A stretch of 64,000 bases of DNA from Ammoniphilus sp. YIM 78166 (GCF_004522215.1 NZ_SDLR01000005.1:155086-219085), one strand, 5' to 3'. Counted from the stretch's first letter, positions 34,166 to 42,430 are shown. Numbers and translations: made by a program. The notes: generated from the letters alone by a model not told the origin.

Positions 34166-34615
34166 TTATGCTCCCAGCTTTAGCTTCATTTCTTTATCCA
34201 TGGACTTAAAGAACTGGCCCATCATGAGCTTCGCGACTCCATTCATAATCCGTTGTCCGACAGAAGCCAGAACCCCGGTTACATTCACATCCGCGCTACA
34301 TATGATCTGAGTCCCTTCCTCGCAGTCCTGAAGCTGCATATCCGCAACCGCATCGACTTCGCCAGGCTTCCCCTTCCCCTTGAGGTGCAAGCGATAGAAC
34401 GAAGGCGCTTCTTGATCGGTCTGTCTGACCTCGCCCGTAAACACCCCTTTAACAGGTCCCACACTAAGGCCCATTTCAATGGAATACTCATTTTCGGCTA
34501 GCTTTTGGAACGTCTTGCACCCAGGTATCGCTTTTTTTAGAGCTTCTTCATCCTGGATACAGCTCCAGACCTGCTCTCTTGTAAGTTGAAAGGTATACAC
34601 ATATTCGATCTTAAT
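34166..34615 (-). CDS. CoxG-like SRPBCC protein
   Basis: This protein of about 149 residues is of the CoxG/SRPBCC family: KIEYVYTFQLTREQVWSCIQ, then AIPGCKTFQ, and a C-terminal ASVGQRIMNGVAKLMMGQFF. CoxG is thought to help attach or mature the hydroxylase at the membrane. The frame stays open upstream to 34780, but that part crosses a terminator and the predicted sigma-54 promoter, so the real start must be near 34615. The best-placed codons there are ATT or ATC after AAGGGAGAG; GTG a few codons later is an alternative. It is the first gene of the operon. Confidence 0.8.
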   Translation of the reverse strand: MKIEYVYTFQLTREQVWSCIQDEEALKKAIPGCKTFQKLAENEYSIEMGLSVGPVKGVFTGEVRQTDQEAPSFYRLHLKGKGKPGEVDAVADMQLQDCEEGTQIICSADVNVTGVLASVGQRIMNGVAKLMMGQFFKSMDKEMKLKLGA

Positions 34616-34664
34616 GATAGATTCTCTCCCTTCTTTTAATAGTGAATTTTCTAAACAGTTGAAT

Positions 34665-34680
34665 TGCAAGAAGCTCGCCA
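34665..34680 (-). promoter_or_regulatory. predicted sigma-54 promoter of the catabolic operon
   Basis: The minus strand reads TGGCGAGCTTCTTGCA. The invariant GG and GC are exactly 10 nt apart and both boxes fit the consensus (TGGCAC-N5-TTGCA) with two mismatches. The expected transcription start near 34654 is about 40 nt before the CoxG-like start. A sigma-54 activator is encoded at the other end of the operon. Strong in pattern and context; untested. Confidence 0.75.
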
Positions 34681-34738
34681 ATGGTTTACCCTGATGGAAC
34701 GTGGGAAATTTGCTTTTACGTGACCCGTTCATTGCAGT

Positions 34739-34767
34739 ACTGAAATCGTACCTTTCAGTTTTGAAAG
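34739..34767 (-). promoter_or_regulatory. candidate enhancer (activator) site
   Basis: Two overlapping dyads lie 60-90 bp upstream of the sigma-54 promoter: ACTGAAA-N7-TTTCAGT (34739-34759) and CTTTCA-N4-TGAAAG (34752-34767). Both are perfect. Their place and symmetry suit binding by the Fis-type activator encoded at 22215-24278. Confidence 0.5.
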
Positions 34768-34783
34768 CTTTTATATACAAATA

Positions 34784-34809
34784 AAAAAACCAGACGGGGA
34801 TGTCTGGTT
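34784..34809 (-). terminator. Rho-independent terminator
   Basis: AACCAGAC and GTCTGGTT pair and a run of T follows on the minus strand. It insulates the sigma-54 operon from minus-strand transcription entering from 35220. Confidence 0.8.
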
Positions 34810-34816
34810 AGGGCTT

Positions 34817-35135
34817 AGCCTTTTTGGGGAATTAGACTCATTTGGGTTGAATTTTTTGATCTGAACGTTCTCTTCTGGGATCTTTTCCACGACTAGGGGT
34901 GTTTTTTTTCCAAAAAAGTGCTTATTTTTTCTTCATTGCTCCAAATAGTGGATGGATGTTAACCCTCTTCGTGCTCATCCTCACCAAGATAGAGCGGATG
35001 ATCACGAATTTTTTCATATACTCACAAAGTTGGGGCGGTTGCTCACGGATGGTGGCTCGATGCTCACGCAACTGGAAACACTCCAGATTAGAGACTTCGG
35101 TTGGTCACAAATTTAAGCTTTTGCTCACCAAGCGC
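34817..35135. repeat. dispersed intergenic repeat, copy 2
   Basis: The second copy of the 300-bp repeat. TCAC motifs occur at 34981, 35002, 35022, 35043, 35064, 35105 and 35125, again every 20-21 bp with one weak slot near 35082. The left half shares AGGGGTGTTTTTT and GTGCTTATTTTTTC with copy 3. It fills the gap between the sigma-54 operon and the gene at 35220. Confidence 0.8.
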
Positions 35136-35219
35136 TAAGTAGTACAAATAGCTCGAACCCGCCACAGCCTTGTCAGATCTATCTCTACTTTTGGGCTTCC
35201 CTCGGAATCAACTACGTAT

Positions 35220-35558
35220 TTAAAATGTTTGTTGAAGAATCCAGTACAATTGACGGTTTGCATCACTTATCATCTGTTCTGTCTTACCGGTATTCGCATT
35301 TACGAATTGATAATCCTGATTAACACGGACCACATAAGCTAGAACCGGGCGTTTTCTATAATAGGAATAAGTAATAACCAAAGACCCAACTTGGATAGCC
35401 TTATCTTTATATTGTTGATTGAGTTTCACTTGGATTTCTTCCTTATTTAATTTAGGATAGAAGTCTTTGATTTCAACATTGGACCAATTTTTTGTGTGAC
35501 GGTAAACCTTCTTTTCCGTGGCATTGATATACAATGTCAGCAGTTTGCTAAAGTCCAA
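35220..35558 (-). CDS. hypothetical protein, possibly 5'-truncated
   Basis: Open for 112 residues (EKKVYRHTKNWSNVEIKDFY, then QVGSLVITYSYYRKRPVLAY). No ribosome site precedes the TTG at 35558, and its first 40 nt overlap the antisense start of the haloperoxidase gene. It looks like the C-terminal domain of an extracellular protein whose front has been lost. No family recognised. Confidence 0.4.
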   Translation of the reverse strand: MDFSKLLTLYINATEKKVYRHTKNWSNVEIKDFYPKLNKEEIQVKLNQQYKDKAIQVGSLVITYSYYRKRPVLAYVVRVNQDYQFVNANTGKTEQMISDANRQLYWILQQTF

Positions 35559-36795
35559 GAAACCATGCCTTATAGGTACAATCCAAACTGCTGAATCTTC
35601 CGGCAGAAATCTCTCCCCTTTCGGGAGGAGAACTTTTCGTAGTGCTGAGATTGCTGCGGAAATGGTTGAGCTATACTGGAGCGCACTAGCACGTGATGTT
35701 CCTTTTGCTAAATATCATAAGAATCCGATTATACTTGCAGCTGCAGCAGAACTTTCTAAGTTAAAGGACTTTAAGGGACCTAAAATGAAAGGAAAAGTCA
35801 CTCCACAAACTATATTTCGGGATCATCTACCAGGAGCTCTAGAAGGTCCTTATGTTTCGCAATTCCTTTTGAAAAATATTCCTTATCTTGGAACTACTAT
35901 TGTTCAACGGTATCGAACTACAGTTCCAGGTGTGGACCATTTAACAAAATATCAGGATTGGTTGAGCGTACAAAACGGCTCTTTACCTCCAAGTCCAAAC
36001 GTCTTTGATCCTAAACCTCGTTATTTTCGAAATGGAAGAGATTTAGGACAGTTTGTTCATGTTGATATTACCGTTGAAAGTGGTTTAAACGCTGCTTTAC
36101 TTCTCCTTAGTTATGGAAATGCTGCAATGGATCCAAATAATCCTTACCTTCATTCTAAAACACAAGTTGGATTCGCAACCTTTGGACCTCCCCATATTTT
36201 AGATTTTGTTTCAAGAGCGGCACGCCCTGCTTTAGAAGCAACTTGGTTCCAGAAATGGCTCGTCCATCGTCGTCTCCGTCCTGAAGAATTTGGAGGAAGA
36301 ATTCATAACACCTTAATTGGTGCTCGAGATTACCCTATTCATCCACAGGTGCTAAACTCAAAGGCATTGACCAAAATATATAAAAAATATGGAACTTATC
36401 TATTACCACAAGCTTATGCAGAAGGCAGCCCTACTCATCCAGCTTACCCGAGCGGGCATGCATCATTTATCGGAGCAATGGTAACGATGCTGAAAGCTTT
36501 CTTTAATGAATCCTTTATCATTCCTGACCCCGTTGTGTCCAGTCCCGATGGAAAGTCCTTATTGCCCTATCAAGGACCACCCCTTTCTGTCGGTGGGGAG
36601 CTGAATAAACTTGCCTCTAATATTGCACTTGGTCGTAACTTTGCTGGGATTCACTTTCGAACGAGTGATATCAATGGTCTAGTACTTGGAGAAAAGATTG
36701 CAATTGGTATCCTTAGGGATTACAGAAAAACTTATAACCAATACTTCCATGGGTTTTCTCTTACAAAATTTGATGGAACAAAGATCAGAATCTAA
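35518..36795 (+). CDS. vanadium-dependent haloperoxidase-like protein
   Basis: This protein of up to 425 residues is of the PAP2/vanadium haloperoxidase superfamily. Vanadate-binding blocks are visible: KWLVHRRLRPEEFGG, PAYPSGHASFIGA, and GRNFAGIHFRTSD. The histidine to aspartate spacing in the last block is four residues (HFRTSD) instead of the usual three. Such enzymes oxidise halides with peroxide, or act as phosphatases. The first residues (35518 to about 35600) have no ribosome site and no family match, so the true N-terminus may be lost. It has no signal peptide. A terminator follows. Confidence 0.8.
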   Translation: MALIYNVSSLLKSKKPCLIGTIQTAESSGRNLSPFGRRTFRSAEIAAEMVELYWSALARDVPFAKYHKNPIILAAAAELSKLKDFKGPKMKGKVTPQTIFRDHLPGALEGPYVSQFLLKNIPYLGTTIVQRYRTTVPGVDHLTKYQDWLSVQNGSLPPSPNVFDPKPRYFRNGRDLGQFVHVDITVESGLNAALLLLSYGNAAMDPNNPYLHSKTQVGFATFGPPHILDFVSRAARPALEATWFQKWLVHRRLRPEEFGGRIHNTLIGARDYPIHPQVLNSKALTKIYKKYGTYLLPQAYAEGSPTHPAYPSGHASFIGAMVTMLKAFFNESFIIPDPVVSSPDGKSLLPYQGPPLSVGGELNKLASNIALGRNFAGIHFRTSDINGLVLGEKIAIGILRDYRKTYNQYFHGFSLTKFDGTKIRI

Positions 36796-36808
36796 CAATT
36801 ATGAATGT

Positions 36809-36857
36809 AAAAATAGCTAGGTTGCAGAAGTTCCTTTTGCTGCCTAGCTATTTTTGT
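36809..36857 (+). terminator. Rho-independent terminator
   Basis: AAAATAGCTAGG and CCTAGCTATTTTT pair and a T run follows, shortly after the haloperoxidase stop. Confidence 0.85.
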
Positions 36858-36949
36858 GTTTTGAGACTCACTTCATTCTAATCCAACATTTGGAAATAAA
36901 GACTGAAAATTGCACATACTAAAAGCAAAATAAAGGAGGATACATCTTA

Positions 36950-37165
36950 TTGTTAAAGGAAATCTGTCTTTATTTACCATTTGTTATAACATTTTTACTT
37001 CTTCTTTTAGCCTTCCGTTTTGACCTATCATCATGGTTGAACGATTTTATTTTCATTTGTAGTCTGGATGGTTATGTTCGTTTTGCTGCGCCTACACCAT
37101 ACCAAACCACAGTGGGCGTGGTTCATATGTCTCTGTTTTGCTATCTTTGTAATCATTTATTTTAA
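36950..37165 (+). pseudogene. short hydrophobic reading frame, probable remnant
   Basis: A TTG start with GGAGGA upstream leads into two hydrophobic stretches (LPFVITFLLLLLAFRF and a shorter second one), then an unconvincing tail. It has the front end of a membrane protein but no recognisable rest. Probably a truncated or frameshifted gene. Confidence 0.35.
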
Positions 37166-37268
37166 GATTCCAATAACTAAAATGAAATAGCCGATACTTC
37201 TAGGCTTTGTCTCCCTATTGTGGAGATAAAGCCTCAGAGACTGCTCCTCCACCTTCATTCATACCCCG

Positions 37269-37829
37269 TCAATCCAGACTCAATAACATGTCCTCCATCA
37301 TTTCCTTGTTCATTGGACCTACCACTTTCCGATGAATAATGCCTTTGCTATCAATGATATAGCTTGTAGGGATGGCGACCGATTGGTAGAGATCCGCAAC
37401 ATGACCCTGCTCATCTAGTAAGATAGGAAAGGTTAGACCAAACTGCTCAATAAACTTGGCGATGCTTTCTGGTTGTCTTTCTTTTGTCGTCAGATTGACT
37501 CCTAAGACCACAATGCCTTTATTCTTATAGGTTTCATAGAATTCTTGCATATCCGGCATCTCCGCGCGGCAAGGCGGACACCAGGTAGCCCACAAATTGA
37601 CAACCACACGCTTGCCCCGCAGATCTGAGAGTTTGATATTCTTGCCATCCAAAGTTTTCAGTTCAAAATCTGGAGCTAGGTTCCCTTGCTTTACACCTAC
37701 CGACACCTTTGTTTCCTCTTGAGTAAGCTCTTCTTTGCCCCTTACTTGCGAGTCCTTGCCCGAATCATACACTCCCCAAATCACTAAACCGATTAAAACT
37801 AGAAGTGCCAACATATTTCTTACCATCAT
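37269..37829 (-). CDS. TlpA/ResA-type thiol-disulfide oxidoreductase
   Basis: This 186-residue membrane-anchored thioredoxin-like protein has an N-terminal helix (about 6-19) that anchors it outside, then a thioredoxin fold with the active site WATWCPPCRAEM and the later cis-proline region VAIPTSYIID. TlpA/ResA proteins reduce disulfides, for example in apocytochrome c. It follows the membrane protein gene at 37839 by 9 bp. It could also be a general redoxin of the AhpC/TSA type, but the CPPC motif supports TlpA. Confidence 0.9.
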   Translation of the reverse strand: MMVRNMLALLVLIGLVIWGVYDSGKDSQVRGKEELTQEETKVSVGVKQGNLAPDFELKTLDGKNIKLSDLRGKRVVVNLWATWCPPCRAEMPDMQEFYETYKNKGIVVLGVNLTTKERQPESIAKFIEQFGLTFPILLDEQGHVADLYQSVAIPTSYIIDSKGIIHRKVVGPMNKEMMEDMLLSLD

Positions 37830-37838
37830 CCATACCTC

Positions 37839-38507
37839 CTAACCCGTGCGAGTAAATCTTGAACGACCTGATCCGATAAAACAAATCAGACAAATCACGA
37901 GAAAGATGAGCTGATCTCTCGATAACCCCCACCACATCCCAACATGGACATCCTTAAAATAATGAATAAAAATTTGGCTAATCCCAAACCAGATCATACC
38001 ATCAAAAGCTTGACTGACCGATTCCTTTCGAAAAAACCACCATGTAAACAATAAAGATAAGAACATCTCACCGAGGTAAAAAAATGGATTACTATCATTT
38101 ATCACCCACGAAACTCCATGATAAACGGTGCTAGCGCCTCCATAACCAAGCCCTAGCAAGGATATATAGAGGTTCATCGAGATCTTCTGTTTGTTAGATT
38201 GATAAAGAAGATAGAAAAATACAGAAATCACAGCAAGGATCCAACCTTTGTAACCCCCTGTAAAGTAAACGATGGTCACGGGATAAGCGATCACGGACAT
38301 CGGTTGAAAGAGGATGAAGCTAAATTTCCAAATTGCTATGCTCATCCACACGGAGTGGCTTAGGGTGTCAAGTAAAGTTGCTCTTTCAACCTGCTCAAAC
38401 CCTCTTAACCTCAGCTTGATGAACCCATACCCCACCCCTGCGGAAACCAACAAGACCACCCACTTCCACTTTACAAGCAAGGGTCCCCACATAATGGCAT
38501 CTTCCAT
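37839..38507 (-). CDS. membrane protein paired with TlpA
   Basis: This 222-residue protein has about six or seven hydrophobic helices and no obvious catalytic cysteines, so it is not CcdA/DsbD. The pattern WWGLSRDQLIFLVICLICFI near the end and YKGWILAVISVFFYLLYQ in the middle are slightly Lgt-like, but family assignment is uncertain. AAAGGAGGAG precedes the start. Coupled with the downstream thioredoxin gene, it probably works in the same extracytoplasmic process. Confidence 0.6.
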   Translation of the reverse strand: MEDAIMWGPLLVKWKWVVLLVSAGVGYGFIKLRLRGFEQVERATLLDTLSHSVWMSIAIWKFSFILFQPMSVIAYPVTIVYFTGGYKGWILAVISVFFYLLYQSNKQKISMNLYISLLGLGYGGASTVYHGVSWVINDSNPFFYLGEMFLSLLFTWWFFRKESVSQAFDGMIWFGISQIFIHYFKDVHVGMWWGLSRDQLIFLVICLICFIGSGRSRFTRTG

Positions 38508-38582
38508 GGTACTCCTCCTTTCTATTCAACCAGAGTTCTTGTAGGCGGGACCTTGATCAGATCACGATCGATACACAAGGAA

Positions 38583-38617
38583 AACCTATTCATCGATCAG
38601 TATCGAATGAATAGGTT
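38583..38617. terminator. inverted repeat, possible terminator
   Basis: AACCTATTCAT and ATGAATAGGTT pair with an 11-13 nt loop. It has only weak T runs and lies between the thioredoxin-linked gene pair and a methyltransferase remnant. Confidence 0.45.
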
Positions 38618-38619
38618 AT

Positions 38620-38755
38620 CGAATGGTTTCCTTCTAAGTATAACAACGAATGTAAAGTTTTTATATCTACGTTCCACATTTGTGATCGATTGTTCATCCA
38701 AAGTTGATATCTTAGATCTTGTCCTGCAGTGATAACAAGCCGTTACTGTCCCCTC
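38620..38755 (-). pseudogene. remnant of a methyltransferase 3' end
   Basis: On the minus strand it reads STLDEQSITN and YKNFTFVVILRRKPF. The intact methyltransferase at 44195-44887 ends STLDEQLNW...YKNFNFVVILGRKPFVC. The nucleotide sequences match closely (GAATGGTTTCCTTC on the plus strand in both), with an internal deletion here. It is a decayed copy of that gene's end, 5.6 kb away. Confidence 0.75.
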
Positions 38756-38776
38756 TCAAACGGTTGAAACGTGATC

Positions 38777-39814
38777 CTATAAATCATCCTTCACAATTGC
38801 GGCCTTCGTATAAGCCGTAACTTTGGCTTCAAAGAAGTCGGTCTTGATTCCGTTAATGTTGGATAACTTAGAGATCCACGGCAGCGGATCCTGCGTAATT
38901 TCCGGATAGAGAATCTCGAAATCTAGCATCCTTAATCTTTCATTCGCTAAATGCTTGATATAGGCTTCAACCAAATGCTGATTCAGCCCCTCGACCTTAT
39001 CCCCTATGACGTAATGTCCCCATTCGATTTCATTTTCAACGGCTTGCTTGACCATGCCGCGCAATTCGGCCAGGTGCTCTTCTGTGAAGTATTTAGGATT
39101 CTCGTTTCTCATTTCCTTCATGATGTTGCGGAACAGGACCAGATGGGTGAGCTCATCCCGGTTGATATAACGGATTTCCTGGACGGTGCCGCTCATCTTT
39201 CCCAATCGTCCCAAGGCGTATATAAAAGCAAACCCACTGTAGAAATAAAGGCCCTCCAGAATGAAATTGGCCATGCAGGTCTTGATCAAGCCCCATTCAC
39301 TCGGTTGCTCGATAAACTCATTGTATAACCCCCCGATGAACGAGACTCTTTTCAGAAGCAGGGGATCATCTTTCCACTGATAGAGGATTTTCTGCTGCTC
39401 ATGGGGATGGCATATGCTGTCCAGAATATAGCTGTAGCTCTGGCTGTGAATGGCTTCATCCGCCGCCTGAAGAGTGAGACAAAGGTTGACCTCCGCTGCG
39501 GTAATATAATCGTTGATGTTTGGCAGATTAGCCGTTTGAAGGCTGTCAAGAAAAATCAGGAACGATAGAACCTTGTCCAGGCTCTCTCTGTAATCGTCAG
39601 GCAAGTTCCGATAGTCGGTGACATCCGCACTCATTGGAATCTCTTCTGGTATCCAGAAGTTATTCATCGATGTACGATACCATCTCATCGCCCATTCATA
39701 TTTAGGACGGTTAAACTCCTGCAGGTTGGTAGTATTCCCTCCCATGATTCTTTTCTTAGAAATATCAGTATCCCCATGAGGATTGAACAACGGTCTTAAG
39801 GTCATGCTTTCCAC
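38777..39814 (-). CDS. nrdB: class I ribonucleotide reductase beta subunit (NrdB)
   Basis: This 345-residue dimetal subunit makes the radical for ribonucleotide reduction. Metal ligands and radical tyrosine are in EAIHSQSY (Glu, His and Tyr at the E. coli Glu115/His118/Tyr122 spacing), ILEGLYFYSGF, and RDELTHLVLF. The tyrosine is kept, so it is not a Phe-type class Ic enzyme. GTG 39814 or ATG 39805 could be the start. It lies 18 bp after nrdA, in the same operon, under the cobalamin riboswitch at 42238. Confidence 0.93.
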   Translation of the reverse strand: MESMTLRPLFNPHGDTDISKKRIMGGNTTNLQEFNRPKYEWAMRWYRTSMNNFWIPEEIPMSADVTDYRNLPDDYRESLDKVLSFLIFLDSLQTANLPNINDYITAAEVNLCLTLQAADEAIHSQSYSYILDSICHPHEQQKILYQWKDDPLLLKRVSFIGGLYNEFIEQPSEWGLIKTCMANFILEGLYFYSGFAFIYALGRLGKMSGTVQEIRYINRDELTHLVLFRNIMKEMRNENPKYFTEEHLAELRGMVKQAVENEIEWGHYVIGDKVEGLNQHLVEAYIKHLANERLRMLDFEILYPEITQDPLPWISKLSNINGIKTDFFEAKVTAYTKAAIVKDDL

Positions 39815-39832
39815 AATTCATCCATCCCTTCT

Positions 39833-42109
39833 CTAAGCTGAGCAGCTTACGCATTCTTCCACTTCCAATGATTTGGAACGCACGTAGTATACAGTTTTCA
39901 CGCCTGACCTCCACGCTTCATAGTACAGATTGAAGACTTGGCGCAAACTGGTTTCTTCCGGGTTAATGTAAAGATTGAAGGATTGCCCTTGGTCGATGTA
40001 TTTCTGGCGAATCGCATTGGCAGAAATCGAATAGCCCTGATTGATTCGATGAGCTTCTTTATATAACCAAAAATTTTCGGAGGATAAATCGGGCGCCGTT
40101 TGTGGAATCGTCAATCCCTTCTTTTCTTCCAGCCAATACTTATCCATGATCGGATCGATGGTGGCGCTTGTTCCAGCAATGACCGATGTGGAGCCCGTCG
40201 GCGCGATCGCCATCAAATAGGCGTTGCGGACCCCATAGACTTGCACCTGCCTCTTCAGCTCATCCCAATCCAGCCCATACTGCCATCCGGATAATCCCCG
40301 CTTATCGAAATAAGCTCCTGTATGCCAATCGCTTCCTTCAAATCCAGGGTAGGCTCCACGCTCCTTGGCTAATTCCATGCTCGCTTGAATGGCATAATAG
40401 GACCACTTGGCAAAATACTCATCTGCCCATCTTAAATGCTCATCGTCTTCCCATGCGATTCCAAGCTGCGTCAGGGCATGATGATACCCCATGGCTCCTA
40501 AGCCGACCGCCCGATATTTCTTATTCGTGATTTCAGCCTCTTTCAATGGGTATTCATTCTGATCAATGACAGCATCCATGGCCCTGATCTGCGCAAAGAC
40601 CACTTCCTTCAGTTCCTCAACCTTTAAGTTTCGACTTATGACGGTGGACGATAAATTGCAGGTTACAAAATCTCCCGCTTTGACCTTCGTGATGATTACC
40701 TCATCCCCGTCTGCCGTCTCAGCACGGGTTTCTAGATACTCTCCTGCACTCATATTCTGCAGTATCTCTGTGCATAAGTTGGAAGAGCGAATCATCCCCA
40801 GGTGAGCATTCGGATTCAATCGATTGACCGTATCCCGATTCATAACAAACGGGGTGCCGGTTTCTAGCTGGGACGTCAGCATCAGCTTGACCAGCTCTTT
40901 GATTTTCACTTCCGTGCGCCTCAAGCTCTGATTACGAATGCAGGCCTGGTATTTCTCTTCCCATTCTTCGCCCCATGTGTCCTCCAATCGAAAACCCATT
41001 AGCTGTTCAATTTCATGCGGACAAAACAAATACCAAAGCTGATCCATATCTTCTCCCGCTAAGCACCAAAACAGATCCGGCACGCATAATCCCAGAAAAA
41101 CGTCATGCGCTTTCGCCCGATCGTCCCCGCTATTTGTTTTCAGCTTCAGGAACTCCAGAAGATCCGCATGCCACATGTCCGTCCACACGCATACACTCCC
41201 ACTTCGCTGGCCCAATTGGTCCACAGAGGTCGCGGTATCATTGGCCAAGCGAATCCAGGGTATGATCCCTCCGCTTGTATTTTTATGCCCTCGGATATCA
41301 GATCCTCTACCCCTGACTTTTCCGAAATAAAGCCCCATACCCCCACCGTTTTTGGACACCTCCGCAAAATGGGAGATGCTGGAGTAAATCCCTTTAAGGC
41401 TATCTTCCACGGTATCAATGAAGCAGCTGGATAACTGATGGTGTACTTTTCTAGCGCCGCTCATCGTAGGAGTCGCAAAGGTAAACCGCAGCGTAGAAGA
41501 TAGGTCATAGTAGTTTTTTGCCCACGCGATCTTATCTTCCTCATTTTTTTCGGATAAGGCCAGGTGCATGGCAATGCCCATAAACATTTCTTGCGGCAGC
41601 TCTAGGATTTCCCTATCATATCCCCTGATTACATAACGGTCCAAAATCATCTTCAGACCGCTATAAGTGAACAGGTAATCTCTTTCCGGGCGAATATAGC
41701 GACCCAACTCCTCGATCTCCTCGCGGGTATAGCCCTCGAAGATATACGAGCCAACCCATCTTTTTTCTGTCAAATCCTGGATCAACTCAAAAAAATCGCC
41801 ATATCCAAATGCGCTGTAGCCGCGATTCAAACTGGCTTCCTTGTAAGCATCGTAAGTGAGAAGCTTTCCTGCTACCTGCTGCCATTTCGGTTCGCTGATC
41901 GAAGTCAGTTCTACAGCCGTCTGGATTAGGGTCTTCTGAATTTGCCTTGTAGACATGTGGTCTTTTAGCTGAATTTGCACTTCTTTGACCAAACGCTCCG
42001 GCGTATAGCCTTCATTCTCCAGCCCCTCGCACGCAAACTGGGCTACGATTTTAAGCTTTTCGATATCCAAGGAATTTGCCGTTCCGTTTCGTTTGATAAT
42101 GGTAATCAT
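39833..42109 (-). CDS. nrdA: class I ribonucleotide reductase alpha subunit (NrdA)
   Basis: This 758-residue catalytic subunit converts ribonucleoside diphosphates to deoxy forms. An N-terminal ATP-cone (residues 1-90, IIKRNGTANSLDIEKLK) suggests allosteric activity control. Active-site residues are in QLSSCFIDT, SSNLCTEI and TCNLSSTV, and the C-terminal redox pair is Cys753/Cys756 (CVSC). The gene is preceded by a cobalamin riboswitch and terminator, so it is expected to be switched off when B12 is plentiful, when a B12-dependent class II enzyme elsewhere could take over. No NrdI, NrdH or NrdR gene is in the window. Confidence 0.95.
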   Translation of the reverse strand: MITIIKRNGTANSLDIEKLKIVAQFACEGLENEGYTPERLVKEVQIQLKDHMSTRQIQKTLIQTAVELTSISEPKWQQVAGKLLTYDAYKEASLNRGYSAFGYGDFFELIQDLTEKRWVGSYIFEGYTREEIEELGRYIRPERDYLFTYSGLKMILDRYVIRGYDREILELPQEMFMGIAMHLALSEKNEEDKIAWAKNYYDLSSTLRFTFATPTMSGARKVHHQLSSCFIDTVEDSLKGIYSSISHFAEVSKNGGGMGLYFGKVRGRGSDIRGHKNTSGGIIPWIRLANDTATSVDQLGQRSGSVCVWTDMWHADLLEFLKLKTNSGDDRAKAHDVFLGLCVPDLFWCLAGEDMDQLWYLFCPHEIEQLMGFRLEDTWGEEWEEKYQACIRNQSLRRTEVKIKELVKLMLTSQLETGTPFVMNRDTVNRLNPNAHLGMIRSSNLCTEILQNMSAGEYLETRAETADGDEVIITKVKAGDFVTCNLSSTVISRNLKVEELKEVVFAQIRAMDAVIDQNEYPLKEAEITNKKYRAVGLGAMGYHHALTQLGIAWEDDEHLRWADEYFAKWSYYAIQASMELAKERGAYPGFEGSDWHTGAYFDKRGLSGWQYGLDWDELKRQVQVYGVRNAYLMAIAPTGSTSVIAGTSATIDPIMDKYWLEEKKGLTIPQTAPDLSSENFWLYKEAHRINQGYSISANAIRQKYIDQGQSFNLYINPEETSLRQVFNLYYEAWRSGVKTVYYVRSKSLEVEECVSCSA

Positions 42110-42144
42110 GAAATCCTCCTGATAATGATTTAGCTTTTAAACGC

Positions 42145-42184
42145 AAAAAAAGCACTTCTCCCCTAAAAAAGGGAAGAAATGCTT
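42145..42184 (-). terminator. terminator of the cobalamin riboswitch
   Basis: GCATTTCTTCCC and GGGGAGAAGTGC pair (G-T/A-C allowed) around a T-rich loop and a T run follows on the minus strand. It lies between the riboswitch aptamer and the nrdA start and is the likely expression platform. Confidence 0.85.
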
Positions 42185-42237
42185 CACTGCATGAGAATAA
42201 GCCCATGGAATGTCCATTTCAACACCTCCCTAGGCTC

Positions 42238-42430
42238 CCGTAGGTTCGTTGCTTAAACGTGAAACAGGCAGGTCTCCTGACTTAAAGATCATCATTCTTA
42301 TCCGCCTTCCCAATCCTGATGGATCAGTGGCATTAGAGGATAAGAACTCCCTTATCACAGTGGCGGGTCCGTGTCGGATTTTCACCGAACTTCCCTTTTC
42401 ATCCTTGATTAACAGCAAGGAACCCATTCG
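42238..42430 (-). ncRNA. cobalamin riboswitch upstream of nrdAB
   Basis: Reading the minus strand gives the conserved core: CGGTGAAAATCCGACACGG, then CCGCCACTGTGA, a variable arm (GGCGGATAAGAATGATGATC region), and the B12 box AGTCAGGAGACCTGCCTGTT. The outer stem is formed by GGGTTC near 42425 and GAACCT near 42245. It is followed by a terminator and nrdA, consistent with adenosylcobalamin-dependent shut-off of the B12-independent reductase. Confidence 0.95.

Noticed and set aside
34616-34780. Upstream extension of the CoxG-like gene to 34780
   Set aside because: The extra residues cross a terminator region and the predicted sigma-54 promoter and match no part of the CoxG family.
34981-35128. 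Heptad-repeat peptide coded by the 21-bp phased repeat
   Set aside because: Spacings alternate between 20 and 21 bp, which breaks any reading frame, and stops occur on both strands.
37839-38507. CcdA partner of the TlpA protein
   Set aside because: The membrane protein lacks the CcdA cysteines; a real CcdA fragment is at 53534.
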